Source: Spongilla lacustris | Taxonomy: Eukaryota > Porifera > Demospongiae > Spongillida > Spongillidae | NCBI GenBank assembly: GCA_949361645.1 | Contig: OX442417.1 | Span: 5,500,819 to 5,564,818, forward strand | Direction: 5' to 3' | Length of the DNA stretch: 64,000 bases | Part shown: positions 26,536-35,687 of the stretch, piece by piece | How the letters are laid out: each line of letters opens with the position of its first letter | Numbering within the stretch: the first letter of the stretch is position 1 | Notes under the pieces: model-generated | The model's input: only the letters and a program-made list of their open reading frames with translations | What the model was told of the DNA's origin: nothing | Database searches by the model: none | Position numbers and translations under genes: made by a program

Positions 26536-26578
<43 letters not shown>

Positions 26579-27795
26579 TGGTCATATGGAGCCTGGTACA
26601 CCTTGTCCCCAAGAGAGGTGACAAAGATCCTGGCCACTGCCTTATCAGAATTGACCAGCTCAAAGGCTGCAGGAAAGGTTAGAAGGTTAGAAGGAATCTA
26701 GTCGTCATAGTAACTGCACATGTTATCAGTACTGGTTCATTACAACTGATAACCAATCATTACCCATATCTACCAGTTTACCCTGGTTGAGAAGTATTTT
26801 TAGAACATACAACCTGGTTTCATATCCCCAAGGCATGAACCAAACGCTCATACTTTTCTAAAAAATAGTAATTTAGCGTACACATTGAAATACGAGATTG
26901 CTAATATGGTAAATGTACATGTACACTACTTAACAGTTGTACATGTATACAACGTACATGTATGACAAACGTACCATAAGGGGAGACCTTGCAGTATGTA
27001 ACTTGCTTCTTCTGAGCTGGATTGAGCAACTCAATCAACTTGTTTGACAGGTTCGAAACTGTAACCTCTACACCAGAGAAATGAATCTTTTCAAAAATGA
27101 AACCAAAATAAAGTTGTTGGGAGGAGGAAGAGAGGTGAATGGAAGGGAGGTGGATGGAAGGGAGGTGGATGGAAGGGAGGTGAATGGAAGGGAGGTGGAT
27201 GGAAGGGAGGTGAATGGAAGGGAGGTGGATGGAAGGGAGGTGAATGGAAGGGAGGTGGATGGAAGGGAGGTGAATGGAAGGGAGGTGAATGGAAGGGAGG
27301 AGGATGGAAGGGAGGAGGATGGAAGGGAGGAGGATGGAAGGGAGGAGGATGGAAGGGAGGAGGATGGAAGGGAGGAGGATGGAAGGGAGGAGGATGGAAG
27401 GGAGGAGGATGGAAGGGAGGAGGATGGAAGGGAGGAGGATGGAAGGGAGGAGGATGGAAGGGAGGAGGATGGAAGGGAGGAGGATGGAAGGGAGGAGGAT
27501 GGAAGGGAGGAGGATGGAAGGGAGGAGGATGGAAGGGAGGAGGATGGAAGGGAGGAGGATGGAAGGGAGGAGGATGGAAGGGAGGAGGATGGAAGGGAGG
27601 AGGATGGAAGGGAGGAGGATGGAAGGGAGGAGGATGGAAGGGAGGAGGATGGAAGGGAGGAGGATGGAAGGGAGGAGGATGGAAGGGAGGAGGATGGAAG
27701 GGGGTAATTTAATTAGCTAGAACAGATTAATAGCTGCTCAGAATGCAAAAAGCACTAATTTAATTATGTAACTGCAAGTACTAACGTATGCTTGT

Positions 27796-27866
<71 letters not shown>

Positions 27867-30516
27867 TATACAAATGACACAGTAGTGCACAAAATACATG
27901 TATGTGTGTGTATATTATATCAGCCAAATCAAAAGACAAGGTATCAATGGCTGGCACAAAATGTTTTTAGTCCTTGCACTTGAGAACATGTCCCTTTGCT
28001 GAAGGTCCGTGTGGATACAAGCTAATGAGGCTAACATGTCCCTGGTCTATGTCCCCCCCTCTTGCAAGGTATAGCTTGTGGTGTGTGTAGTGTGTGTGTG
28101 TGTCTGTGGTGTGTGTGGGTACATGTATATTGTGTGGTGGTGTTGTAAATACATGTACATGTAATTCTATGTGTACTCCTATGTACCTGAGGGTGTGTGG
28201 ACCTAACCTGTGGGCAGCTCCCTGAGTAGCACAACCAGATCGGCCACCATGTTTCCGGCAAGAGCGTTGCCCTTCTTGTGCGAACCAACCAATCTGATTT
28301 CATCCAGCAGCTACAAATTTATGTATGACCACACATACGCGTACAAACATTGATACATTGTCAATGTACATCTAAGCACTCCACATACAAGCACACACAC
28401 ACACAGCATATACATATAAGTACACACACATAATATAAAGTACACACACCAGCACACACAACATATACATAAATGCATCCAAAGATATTACATGTATACA
28501 AATATATGTATGCACATGTGCATACAAGCTGGTCTAATAATCTGATAATTGAACAATATTGCCAAATTCCCTACTAATCCTGGCGCCTGGGTTACTGGAT
28601 GGCAGGAGCATTAATAAGTGCATAGTACCTGACCGTTTATATGGAAAAGTATCAGCTGGAGTATATGGAGTTCATTAGCTACAAGTGGAGACTTGGACAA
28701 TTGAAGATTTTATCTCAGGCAACTTAGGATTGGGAAGGATTGGGGCAGGAAGGGGGGGGGGAAATCAACTAATTATGCCTAATGAAAAGATCTTTTCTCA
28801 CAATAATGAACAATATTAAAATTCACACTTATTCTAGCTACCACGTTGTTATGAACTAATAGCAGGCAACAGCCAGAACTTGGCGCTATTCTGCTACAGT
28901 CAACCGCTTTCTATATGATGGCTCTGCCATTTGACACTAAGTAATGTTGCAAATTCCGTCAAACTAAAGTTATCATTTACAGGGGTTTCCGTAGACAGGG
29001 ACATAAATGACATTCATATTTTAGGCAGGCAATTTACTGCTTCATTAAAAAGATTTGATCTATGTAAAGTGGCACATGCTGACACAAAAACAACAGGAAT
29101 TAGGAGTTAAAATATGAATTTACAACTAATCCAAACTCTTTTTGTACACAGCACATTCAATTGATGTTTGACAATATTAAATTCATTGACAAAACGATGA
29201 ATTCCACTGATATGTCCCTGTCTATGGAAACCCCTGATTTATTCATGCCTATTGGTTTGAACACGTGACCAGCCCAGAGTTTGTGAAACGTGATTATAAA
29301 AAATAGCTATGAATTTTACTATTGTGAGAAAAGATCTTCATTAGGCATAATTAGGTGATTCCCCAACGTTAGCTATGGTACATCCTACTGTAATTATCTA
29401 ATTATCATTTTATGTGTACACAAGTTGCCACTAATTGCCAATGAATGTGCCTTATTTACCACTAACCAACCTACTCACAAAAAGGCAGACAGATAATTAC
29501 AAACAGCTTACTTACCAAGCCTTCCCCATCTCCAGTCAGTATCATGTTTTCTATCAGGGACATCACTTTGGTGCAGAACCCTTGCACCACAGCCTGGGGA
29601 GGAGGGAGTCAAACATAGCATCTTCAAGGTCAAGACCACATCACTCATCACATGACTACCATTGTCCACATGACTACCCCTGTCCACATGACTACCCCTG
29701 TCCACATGACTACCACTGTCCACATGACTACCCCTGTCCACATGACTACCCCTGTCCACATGACTACCCCTGTCCACATGACTACCCCTGTCCACATGAC
29801 TACCCCTGTCCACATGACTACCACTGTCCACATGACTACCACTGTCCACATGACTACCACTGTCCACATGACTACCCCTGTCCACATGACTACCCCTGTC
29901 CACATGACTACCCCTGTCCACATGACTACCCCTGTCCACATGACTACCCCTGTCCACATGACTACACTGTCCACATGACTACCACTGTCCACATGACTAC
30001 CCCTGTCCACATGACTACCCCTGTCCACATGACCACCCCTGTCCACATGACTACCCCTGTCCACATGACTACCACTGTCCACATGACTACCACTGTCCAC
30101 ATGACTACCCCTGTCCACATGACTACCCCTGTCCACATGACTACCACTGTCCACATGACACATGCACCAACCTATCACATGATCACTACTGTCCACATGA
30201 CACATGCACCAACCTATCACATGACTACACGATACATGCACCCACACATATCACTTGACCACCACACACGACATAACGTATCACAGACCAAAGCAACGTA
30301 CCCCAGAACCTATACGTGTATTACATTTAGAAAGTTGCAATACCAATTCATTACGATTTCACCCTTGTTTGCTGGCATTTTACATTGCTGTTGGATTGAT
30401 ATCCTATATACCACCAACACTCACACAGAGAATGTTTTTATTTACTTGTATACAGTGGTGACAAAATAATAGTTAGAGGTGCACATTCAGTTTGCCATAA
30501 AATGGAAAGATGTGTA

Positions 30517-30563
<47 letters not shown>

Positions 30564-31430
30564 ACACACACACACACAACCCCTTACCTGTTCATCACTA
30601 GAAGGAGTTATCTCTTGTATTCGCTTTGAAAGCAGCTGAAGACACAACAGCAATGAACAAATCATATGCATGACAGGTACAAACACAGTCACCTTATGTG
30701 TAAGGGGTGGGGTCATGGAGACATTGGTTGGAAAACAACCATTCCAGGGTGGGGTGAAATGGCAGCCAACGTATGCAGTGATCAGTTACATGTATACCCA
30801 AAAAGCCAGTGATATACCAATGGCTGCCTTCACAGCCAGGTTGTCCTTTAACATTCCACCCTACCTCCACTCCCCTCCACTCCCCCTACCTCCCCCTCCA
30901 CTCCCCCTGCCTCCCCCTCCACTCCCCCTGCCTCCCCTCCCCTCCATTCCTTTTCTACCTCCCCTCCACTCCTCCCCTAACCCCCCCTCCACTCCCCCTC
31001 CACTCCCTCTGCCTCCCCTCCCCTCCACTCCCCCTACCTCCCCCTCCACTCCTCCCTACCTCCCCCTCCACTCCCCCTACCTCCCCTTCACTCCCCTACC
31101 TCCCCTCCACTCCCCTACCTCCCCCTCCACCCCGTCTGCCTCCCCCTACCTCCCTTTCCACTCCCATGCCTCCCCTCCCCTACCTTGCCCCCCCTCCCCT
31201 ACCTTGCCTCCCCTCCCCTACCTCCCCTCCCGTCCCCCTACCTCCCCCTCCACTCCTCCTGCCTCCCCCTCCACTCCCCTTACCTATACCCCAAGCAGCT
31301 GCTAGCACCACTCACCTGGGTGAGAAGTGACGAGTCCCAAGGGGGTGTGGCACGAGGGAAGTGGTCCCCCACTTCGGTCCAATCAAAGATTGGCCGAATG
31401 ATGCGAGGAGGAGGATATGGTGTGGAGTGG
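5516..31430 (-). CDS. ILF2: ILF2/NF45-like DZF-domain protein, 12 coding exons, first exon not found
   Basis: Minus strand. Exons: 31316-31430, 30588-30635, 29516-29593, 28208-28310, 26975-27067, 26577-26666, 12434-12515, 11687-11774, 7027-7158, 6185-6304, 5896-5911, 5516-5631 (TAG stop). Every boundary has GT/AG and all phases agree, giving 359 residues in one frame; human ILF2 is about 390. Landmarks in order: IIRPIFDWTEVGDHFPRA, IRLVGSHKKGNALAGNMVAD, MIRHAKWWEDNTS, LVRILKDLQRHVPGL, LSAGLFLPGSIGIPDPCE, VGEVTISAAQPVCDKPP, all collinear with NF45. NF45 pairs with NF90/NF110 (ILF3) through a catalytically dead nucleotidyltransferase fold and acts in dsRNA binding and transcription. The Gly/Arg-rich N-terminal exon is missing, perhaps in or beyond the gap at 32041. 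The second-largest problem is the 14-kb intron 12516-26576. Confidence 0.93.
5896..5911 (-). CDS. ILF2: 16-nt microexon of the ILF2-like gene
   Basis: Exon GATGGAGCGTATGCAA, flanked by a long pyrimidine tract ending GATCAG and a consensus GTAAGT donor. Sixteen nucleotides give five codons (DGAYA) plus one base; that base joins the GC of the last exon to make Ser, restoring the NF45 frame (LQM-DGAYAS-FTEP). Skipping it would shift the frame of the C-terminus. No other AG occurs in the upstream tract, so a longer exon is unlikely. Confidence 0.75.
6305..7026. repeat. 30-bp minisatellite in ILF2 intron
   Basis: Unit TGTGCCACTCCCACCCTACAATATTACAAA (30 bp), about nine copies at ~6620-6890, followed by TGTA repeats. 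Because 30 is a multiple of 3, long ORFs appear on both strands; they are repeat artefacts. Confidence 0.85.
8205..8700 (-). pseudogene. BED/hAT-type zinc finger relic (ZNF862/KIAA1586-like)
   Basis: Minus-strand translation shows LKCALCVEFEARLVGMRNF, then FKDHAKSEMHERAMMLFKKK: a Cys-x2-Cys followed by DHxxSxxH, as in BED-like fingers of hAT-derived proteins. Upstream on the same strand (8560-8640) a second frame reads VKTVENWVAENAKKLDT, typical of the N-terminus of this family, separated by a stop and frameshift. Only the N-terminal finger is present. No catalytic domain is seen. Confidence 0.55.
10187..10580. repeat. Tandem ~32-bp repeats and G-tract cluster
   Basis: CCCCCAGCTTACCAGTGGGG plus TTCTGGTGGGT repeated about five times (10187-10350), then GCTCCTGCACCCCCCTGGAG blocks separated by G runs up to ~20 nt. 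The flanking words at 9942-10010 (TGGAGGCATTTGGAAAC, AGCCAGTCTCAACA) recur at 10350-10410, so the array sits between two copies of a longer direct repeat. Confidence 0.75.
11130..11465. repeat. 22-bp minisatellite
   Basis: Unit GTAGAAGGAGCAATGTCTGC plus TG, about 15 copies with few variants, in the ILF2 intron just upstream of exon 9 on the minus strand. ORFs in three frames reflect the repeat. Confidence 0.9.
12053..12515 (-). repeat. Exon plus 5'-splice-site minisatellite at ILF2 exon 8
   Basis: The 3' two-thirds of exon 8 (encoding AIRMIRHAKWWEDNTSHIK), its GTAAGG donor and ~30 bp of intron are repeated about five times with a 91-bp period (donors at 12428, ~12347 (lost), 12256, 12165, 12074). 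Only the most upstream copy (12434-12515) has the true acceptor TGTACTGCAG and codons LMKPFAHALR. The intron part of each unit is purine-rich, a poor pyrimidine tract, so downstream copies should act as extra donors rather than exons. Confidence 0.85.
13340..15132 (+). pseudogene. Unassigned transposon-like coding relics
   Basis: Short plus-strand stretches: an acidic start at 13340 (MSSDEFDFSCPDDEPVVITE, stop at 13414) resembling the acidic N-termini of piggyBac-type transposases; 14829-15131 with CYICDTKVRRKNSDNP. A related word recurs at 22160-22190, downstream of the piggyBac relics. No catalytic domain can be assigned. A ~400-bp segment after it (15240-15690) is a direct copy of 19275-19690, linking it to the piggyBac cluster. 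Confidence 0.35.
17117..19010 (+). pseudogene. piggyBac-type transposase relic 1
   Basis: Broken plus-strand pieces in family order: AAEVEKFIATMILVGIV at ~17548-17600; KKPHKWGIKAWVLSEAKSGY at ~18425-18485 (the piggyBac KPxKWGIK motif); and GVDRGDELRGYY at ~18710-18745 (the piggyBac GGVDRxDxxxxYY motif). Stops and frameshifts lie between them. The segment 17117-17275 is shared inverted with 7620-7770. It is clearly inactive. Confidence 0.75.
19745..22200 (+). pseudogene. piggyBac-type transposase relics 2 and 3
   Basis: At 20265-20520: ESNMYGKRYNLSHAAY, FTHHDIQKVLGLIICMGIVN, FRSIMSKDIFLLAMKF, the N-terminal half of a PGBD-like transposase. At ~20955 KKPHK is followed by a stop, and a third copy of the KWGIK region lies at ~21450. 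GVDRGDELRGYYKVQQI lies at ~21815-21865 with a C-terminal tail to ~22158. 19745-19900 repeats 17075-17430 with a deletion. The copies are partial, tandem and disrupted. Confidence 0.75.
22201..23743. other. No gene recognised
   Basis: ILF2 intron sequence after the piggyBac relics. No domain, RNA gene or array was identified. Near 23595-23660 it returns to sequence shared with the partial ILF2 copy (35735-35790). Confidence 0.4.
23816..25540 (+). pseudogene. DIRS/YR-type retroelement gag-like relic
   Basis: Opens MANNGVLPELAEVDEGG with a coiled segment FTRLEQLVTTLVAEVG and a possible GTAAGT donor at 23973. A Pro/Gln/Ala-rich middle (24090-24900) has an internal ~160-bp amplification and a stop at ~24430. 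The end (25067-25540) reads MPARRRKQVEDINVWLQCF, FPTDVVELLAYMAHI and RCELCSSIAHVTQAC, a Cys-x2-Cys-x4-His-x4-Cys knuckle. This order (RR..I..W...F, LLAY, then Y...FR and a C-terminal zinc knuckle) is typical of gag-like ORFs of tyrosine-recombinase retroelements in marine invertebrates. No RT or recombinase follows. Confidence 0.6.
26042..26576. repeat. GTAGCACCACATATT array and CA-rich microsatellite
   Basis: About 24 copies of a 13-15-bp unit (TTGTAGCACCACATA) at 26055-26400, then a 20-bp unit (ACACACACACGCAATAGCAC) and a pure CA run that abuts the GTGTGT donor of ILF2 exon 7. On the minus strand the donor is therefore the start of a long GT repeat. Confidence 0.85.
27130..27705 (+). repeat. 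15-bp polypurine minisatellite, ~38 copies
   Basis: Unit GAAGGGAGGAGGATG (variant GAAGGGAGGTGGATG / GTGAATG in the first third), about 38 copies, the last 25 or so nearly identical. The 600-nt ORF across it is a repeat artefact. It lies in the ILF2 intron between exons 5 and 6. The almost pure purine strand could form triplex structures. Confidence 0.92.
27797..27864. repeat. (CA)n microsatellite
   Basis: Uninterrupted CA dinucleotide run of about 33 units in the ILF2 intron. The homologous intron of the partial copy has a shorter interrupted run at 36966-37031. Confidence 0.95.
28757..29365. mobile_element. Nested pair of inverted-repeat (MITE-like) elements in ILF2 intron
   Basis: Outer arms GCCTAATGAAAAGATCTT (28788) and its inverse near 29330-29350 define a ~610-bp element. 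Inside it, CAGGGGTTTCCGTAGACAGG (28979) pairs with CCTGTCTATGGAAACCCCTG (29214-29233), a ~255-bp element with hAT-like CAGGGG ends. A solo inner end recurs at 36345-36375, at the breakpoint of the partial ILF2 copy. No coding sequence inside. Confidence 0.65.
29643..30165. repeat. 18-bp minisatellite next to ILF2 exon 4
   Basis: Unit CATGACTACCCCTGTCCA (variant ACCACTG), about 28 copies, starting ~50 bp upstream (minus sense) of exon 4. The partial copies at 43140-43260 and 44580-44700 have only a few degenerate units, so expansion happened in this copy. Confidence 0.9.
30860..31285. repeat. CT-rich low-complexity tract
   Basis: CCTCCCCCTCCACTCCCC-type repeats fill the ILF2 intron between exons 2 and 3. 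On the minus (gene) strand this is G-rich. A CA run lies at 30519-30578. Confidence 0.85.
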
Positions 31431-31479
31431 CTGGAGGGGCAGAGGACACATGGTGAGAGAAAGACATCACCCTAAGCTA

Positions 31480-32040
31480 ACAGTGGAGAGGGAGGGAGGG
31501 AGGAGGAAGGGAGGGAGGGAGGGAGGGAGGGAGGGAGGGAGGGAGGGAGGGAGGGAGGGAGGGAGGGAGGGAGGGAGGGAGGGAGGGAGGGAGGGAGGGA
31601 GGGAGGGAGGGAGGGAGGGAGGGAGGGAGGGAGGGAGAGAAGGGTGGGAGGAGAGTCATACTGAGAGAAAGAGCCACATCACCTTAAGCTAACAGGGAAT
31701 ACAGATGTGTGGAGAAGGGAACGCGGGAAGGAAGGCAGGGGAGGGCAATGGAGGGCAGGGGTGGGCAATGGAGGGCAGGGGTGGGCAATGGAGGGCAGGG
31801 GTGGGCAATGGAGGGCAGGGAGGGCAATGGAGGGCAATGGAGGGCAGGGGGAGGGCAATGGAGGGCAATGGAGGGCAGGGGAGGGCAATGGAGGGCAAGG
31901 AGGGCAATGGAGGGCAGGGGAGGGCAATGGAGGGCAGGGGAGGGCAATGGAGGGCAGGGGAGGGCAATGGAGGGCAGGGGAGGGCAATGGAGGGCAGGGG
32001 AGGGCAATGGAGGGCAGGGGAGGGCAATGGAGGGCAGGGG
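31480..32040. repeat. (GGGA)n and 20-bp GGGCAATGGAGGGCAGG array up to the gap
   Basis: About 35 GGGA units (31488-31637), then a GGGCAATGGAGGGCAGGGGA-type array (31735-32040) that runs into the N block, so the array is the likely cause of the assembly break. The missing first exon of ILF2 would lie in this direction. Confidence 0.9.
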
Positions 32041-32240
32041 NNNNNNNNNNNNNNNNNNNNNNNNNNNNNNNNNNNNNNNNNNNNNNNNNNNNNNNNNNNN
32101 NNNNNNNNNNNNNNNNNNNNNNNNNNNNNNNNNNNNNNNNNNNNNNNNNNNNNNNNNNNNNNNNNNNNNNNNNNNNNNNNNNNNNNNNNNNNNNNNNNNN
32201 NNNNNNNNNNNNNNNNNNNNNNNNNNNNNNNNNNNNNNNN
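32041..32240. other. Assembly gap (200 N)
   Basis: Exactly 200 undetermined bases, a placeholder size, so the true length is unknown. Confidence 0.99.
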
Positions 32241-32278
32241 CTTCTTACGTGCAGTTGGGTCTGGGTACGAGACTACTT

Positions 32279-32311
<33 letters not shown>

Positions 32312-32790
32312 ACCCACCCACCCACCCACCCATAGTCGTATTCGGCGCGTCTTTTGGGTCTGGCCCGGGGCCGAACTAATTAGCTGGTCAAAAGGATTAC
32401 GCGGTATTCGGTCATTGCGTACATGTAATTCAATTCCAATGCATTCAGAAAACTGCAGTCAACTGCATAGCAAAACCAAACAATGTATTGTCTAGCTTTC
32501 TAGGAATTTATTGCCTTAAATTATGCTGAATTCGGCGAAGAGTGAAGAAACCTAGGTTACCTAGCAGATATGGCTGTGTGGTATGTGCCAGTTCAAAAGC
32601 AAATATCCCATTTGCCCTCCTATCATTGACACATTTGCCCTCTCTATTGACACTTCACTAATTGCTGTGTTCCCATTCAGTTGGGTTCTTCTTCTGCAAT
32701 AAGTAATATATTATAGCGGGAAATATCGAAGGCAAAATAACACCAGCAATATTATGTACTTATACCCCCCCCCCCCCCCCCCCACCCCCC

Positions 32791-33429
32791 TAGTCTCGTA
32801 CCCAGTCCCTGATTCCCACGTACAGCTGCGGATGCGGATGGATCACATCACCGCTACGGGTCTGGTGAACTGCTGTACTCACTTCTCCCAACGTCGGGAG
32901 GAATGCGGTGACGTATTTATGAATGTATTTAGCGTCAGCACGAATGCAATTGATTGATTTAAACAATTAATTAACACAACTGACCGACCAGAAGTTTCCG
33001 AACAACGCTTCGTTCGTTGTCCTTCCTCCATCCTGATCGCGCATCAACTGCCCAAGGCAGAACGGCTTAAATAAGTGACTCCCATAGCCAGTTGGAAGAC
33101 ATACGAAGACATCTTGATCAAGTAGTACGTATACGATGATTGGGAAGTGTTTGTCTTATGAGTCAAACAACCCATACCTTCATGCACCCGCTCACTTGAT
33201 CGTTCGCCGTACATCCTCCATCACCATCGCAATTACCAATAACTCCCTACAATAACTATATAGTATGCAATTACTGCATACCTCGAATCTGATTGGTTCC
33301 CCAACATTCTGGTGACCGTAGACAGAATTGAGTACAGCAGTCACTAGACCCTCTTTCAAAGTAGCGGTGAATCCGCCGGTGATGTAATCCATCCGCAGCT
33401 GTGGGAATCAGGGTCCGCGTACGAGACTA
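32791..33429. mobile_element. TAGTCTCG-family foldback element, copy 1
   Basis: Starts TAGTCTCGTACCCAG and ends in its inverse (TACGAGACTA). Arms include GGATGGATTACATCACCG-type sequence and the AACGTCGGGAGGAATGC block. The minus strand of the interior holds a decayed RecQ-like stretch. A stray end of the family lies just after the gap (32250-32275). No clear target duplication is seen here; the left flank is a poly-C tract. Confidence 0.75.
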
Positions 33430-33599
33430 CTCGTGTTCTTAGAGAAACAGATTTCAGGAATAGGTGTGGCAAATCATAAACAATAATAAAGTTTTAATAA
33501 ATAAATAACAATTACGGAACATGAAATACATACAACTAGATGTACAAGCCATTAATAAAACACGACAACTGCGGTAAACTATAGGTTATGATGTATAAG

Positions 33600-34210
33600 T
33601 CAACTGTTTAAAACGAGCTCTGAAACTTTAGCACGGGGTCCTGCCCTCGAAGAAATGCTCTGGCATTTGAGCACACAAGGGATAGGATTTGTGCTATAAA
33701 TGCTGTCCAGAGTGGTGGAAGTGGTGGAGCTAATCTGGACTGAAAGGCAAGATGCAATTTTCTTGAATGTGTTAGAGGCAAGTTGGCCTCAGGCCCCGAA
33801 GAATTCAACAATTCAATGGTGATACTTAAGTTGTTTAAATGAAATCATAAAAAGAAATAATAAGTCAATAAATCTACTCCATAAAAGAGGCTAGAGGAGC
33901 ACCATCATCAAACACCAGCCCACTTCTCTTCGCTGGTGATGGATAGGCTTTGTCCCACCGGCTTGGAAGACAGAGCAGTGGCCATGTGCTTTATAAACAA
34001 CTAGCCTCTTTGTGAAGTAGTCCTTCCACGAAAGGACAAATGGGGTGAAGGTGCCTCTTCTGTCTTCAACTGCCTTCTTGTACATTCTCTTCCTCTCCTG
34101 TGAGCTGGATTCAAGAATGGCATTAGGTGCTCAATGACAATGTGATGGGGCGTCAGTGTCTATGACACGGACATCAAACAACGCCTCCACCTGTGGTTTC
34201 CAAACACAAA
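33600..34210 (-). pseudogene. Retroelement C-terminal relic (nuclease-like FDVRVIDTDA)
   Basis: Minus-strand pieces in two or three frames: QVEALFDVRVIDTDAPSHCH at ~34190-34130, then KKAVEDRRGTFTPFVLSW at ~34085-34035 and a degenerate tail to 33608. The order D-V-R-V-x-D-T-D-A then RRGxFTPFVxS is one I know from C-termini of reverse-transcriptase proteins in sponge/coral genomes and looks PD-(D/E)XK-like. No RT core is present. Confidence 0.5.
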
Positions 34211-34339
34211 TCATGCTAACAGAGACTATCGAAAAGCCAAAACTGTACCTCCTAGGATATATACATGTAGAATCACCATGTGAATCCGTTCTACATTCTA
34301 AATTAGGAGTGCGCATATGGGGTTAAATATTCATGTGAA

Positions 34340-34700
34340 GTGCGCTGGCCACAACAACATTGCATATTGAAATTTCCAAGTTTCAATTAAAAATTTCAAA
34401 GCATAAATATAAAATCTTAACAATCTCAAACACATCTGAAATTTCAAAGCAAACTATCTCAAAATTGCAAAGCAATAAACATTGAAATTTCATGAAATGA
34501 GGCTTTAAATATCAAGATCATTTAAAATGGGGGCTTTGAAATTTCAAGATCATTTGAAATACATGTAGGGGGATTTCAATATCATTTGAAATGGGGCTTT
34601 GAAATTTGAAATGGGGCCTTCGAAATTTCAAGATTATTTGAAATGGGAGGTTTGAAATTTCAAGATGTTCAAGACCATTTGAAATGGGTGCTTTGAAATC
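34340..34700. repeat. GAAATTTCAAGATCATTTGAAAT-type AT-rich repeats
   Basis: Loose tandem arrangement of TTTGAAATTTCAAGATCATT and related words, partly palindromic, directly beside the donor array of the ILF2 duplicate. No coding potential. Confidence 0.7.
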
Positions 34701-35148
34701 AAATATCAAATATCTTCCTTACATCTTGTTGTGGTCTTCCCACCACTTGGCATGCCTTATCATCCTAATGGCCTGGGCACCCTCCCTCCTCCCCTTCCTT
34801 ACATATTGATATGGGATGTGTTATCCTCCCACCACTTGGCATGCCTTATCGTCCTAATGGCCTGGGCACCCTTCCCTCCTCCCCCTTCCTTACATCTTGA
34901 TGTGGGATGTGTTATCCTCCCACCACTTGGCATGCCTTATCATCCTAATGGCCTGGGCACCCCTCCCTCCTCCCCTTCCTTACATCTTGATATGGGATGT
35001 GTTATCCTCCCACCACTTGGCATGCCTTAAGGGCCTGGGCACCCCTCCCTCCTCCCCCTTCCTTACATCTTGATGTGGGATGTGTTATCCTCCCACCACA
35101 TGGCATGCCTTATAATCCTAAGGGCATGGGCAAAAGGTTTCATCAGTT
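34700..35148 (-). repeat. Exon 8' with 91-bp splice-donor array in the ILF2 duplicate
   Basis: Five donors (CCTTAC on the plus strand) at 34717, 34797, 34888, 34978 and 35061. Exon 8' itself (35067-35148) is open: LMKPFAHALRIIRHAMWWED. The array has the same unit and similar copy number as in the full gene, so it predates the duplication. Confidence 0.85.
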
Positions 35149-35224
35149 CTGCAGTACAAGGAAATAGAGGACATCGAGTGAGTAAGGAACATAGCACAGA
35201 CATGGACATGAAAAGAACTAAGGA

Positions 35225-35687
35225 TACTGTATAAATAAAGTTAAATACGAATTCGAATTATTAAAATAAGCCTGGCAATTATTTTTAAGAATTATAATTA
35301 CAAATTTATTGTCCAATAATCATTAAAAAATACGAGTTCAGCTCGTATTCATTATTACTTGAAATGGCTGAAAAGTGGGATTTCATGAAGGAGGACGCTA
35401 GAATTTGTCCAAAACGGTTGAAGCAATCACACCTATTGATATTGGCGACCTCGCTAGCTTTGTCGATACAAACAACGCACCGTGGTCGTACTACAGCGAT
35501 ACCGTAGAAATTTCAAAAACTAGAATCTTTGGCAATGTATGCACGCATGCACCAGCAATTGGCAATTGCAGTGCTGCATGAAAAATTACGAACTCATTTA
35601 TCGTCAACCATTAAAAAATACGAATACGTTATACGAATTAGTAAATAATTTAAGTTATTATTCGTATTTAACTTTATTTATACAGTA
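35225..35687. mobile_element. Tc1/mariner-like MITE
   Basis: TACTGTATAAATAAAGTTAA at the left end pairs with its inverse (TTAACTTTATTTATACAGTA) at the right; TA dinucleotides border both ends as expected for a TA target. The full ILF2 copy lacks it at the equivalent site (around 12600), so it inserted after the duplication. Interior AT-rich, no transposase. Confidence 0.75.

Larger units (their letters stand above)
12516..26576. other. 14-kb ILF2 intron loaded with transposon relics
   Basis: Contains an unassigned TE-like stretch (12.7-15.7 kb), piggyBac-type relics (17.0-22.2 kb), a DIRS-like gag (23.8-25.6 kb) and satellites (26.0-26.58 kb). The partial ILF2 copy preserves the ancestral intron: its 35695-35790 matches 12625-12655 followed directly by 23595-23650, and its 35810-35975 matches 25860-25980. 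So the 10.9-kb and 2.2-kb blocks between those points are absent there. Confidence 0.65.

Noticed and set aside
27081..27720. Open frames of 143-208 codons (Gly-Arg-Glu-Glu-Asp repeats)
   Set aside because: They are pure translation of the 15-bp minisatellite, open in several frames, inside an intron of ILF2.
29435..30469. 344-codon plus-strand frame rich in His-Asp-Tyr-Pro-Cys-Pro repeats
   Set aside because: Product of the 18-bp minisatellite; frames on both strands are open for the same reason.
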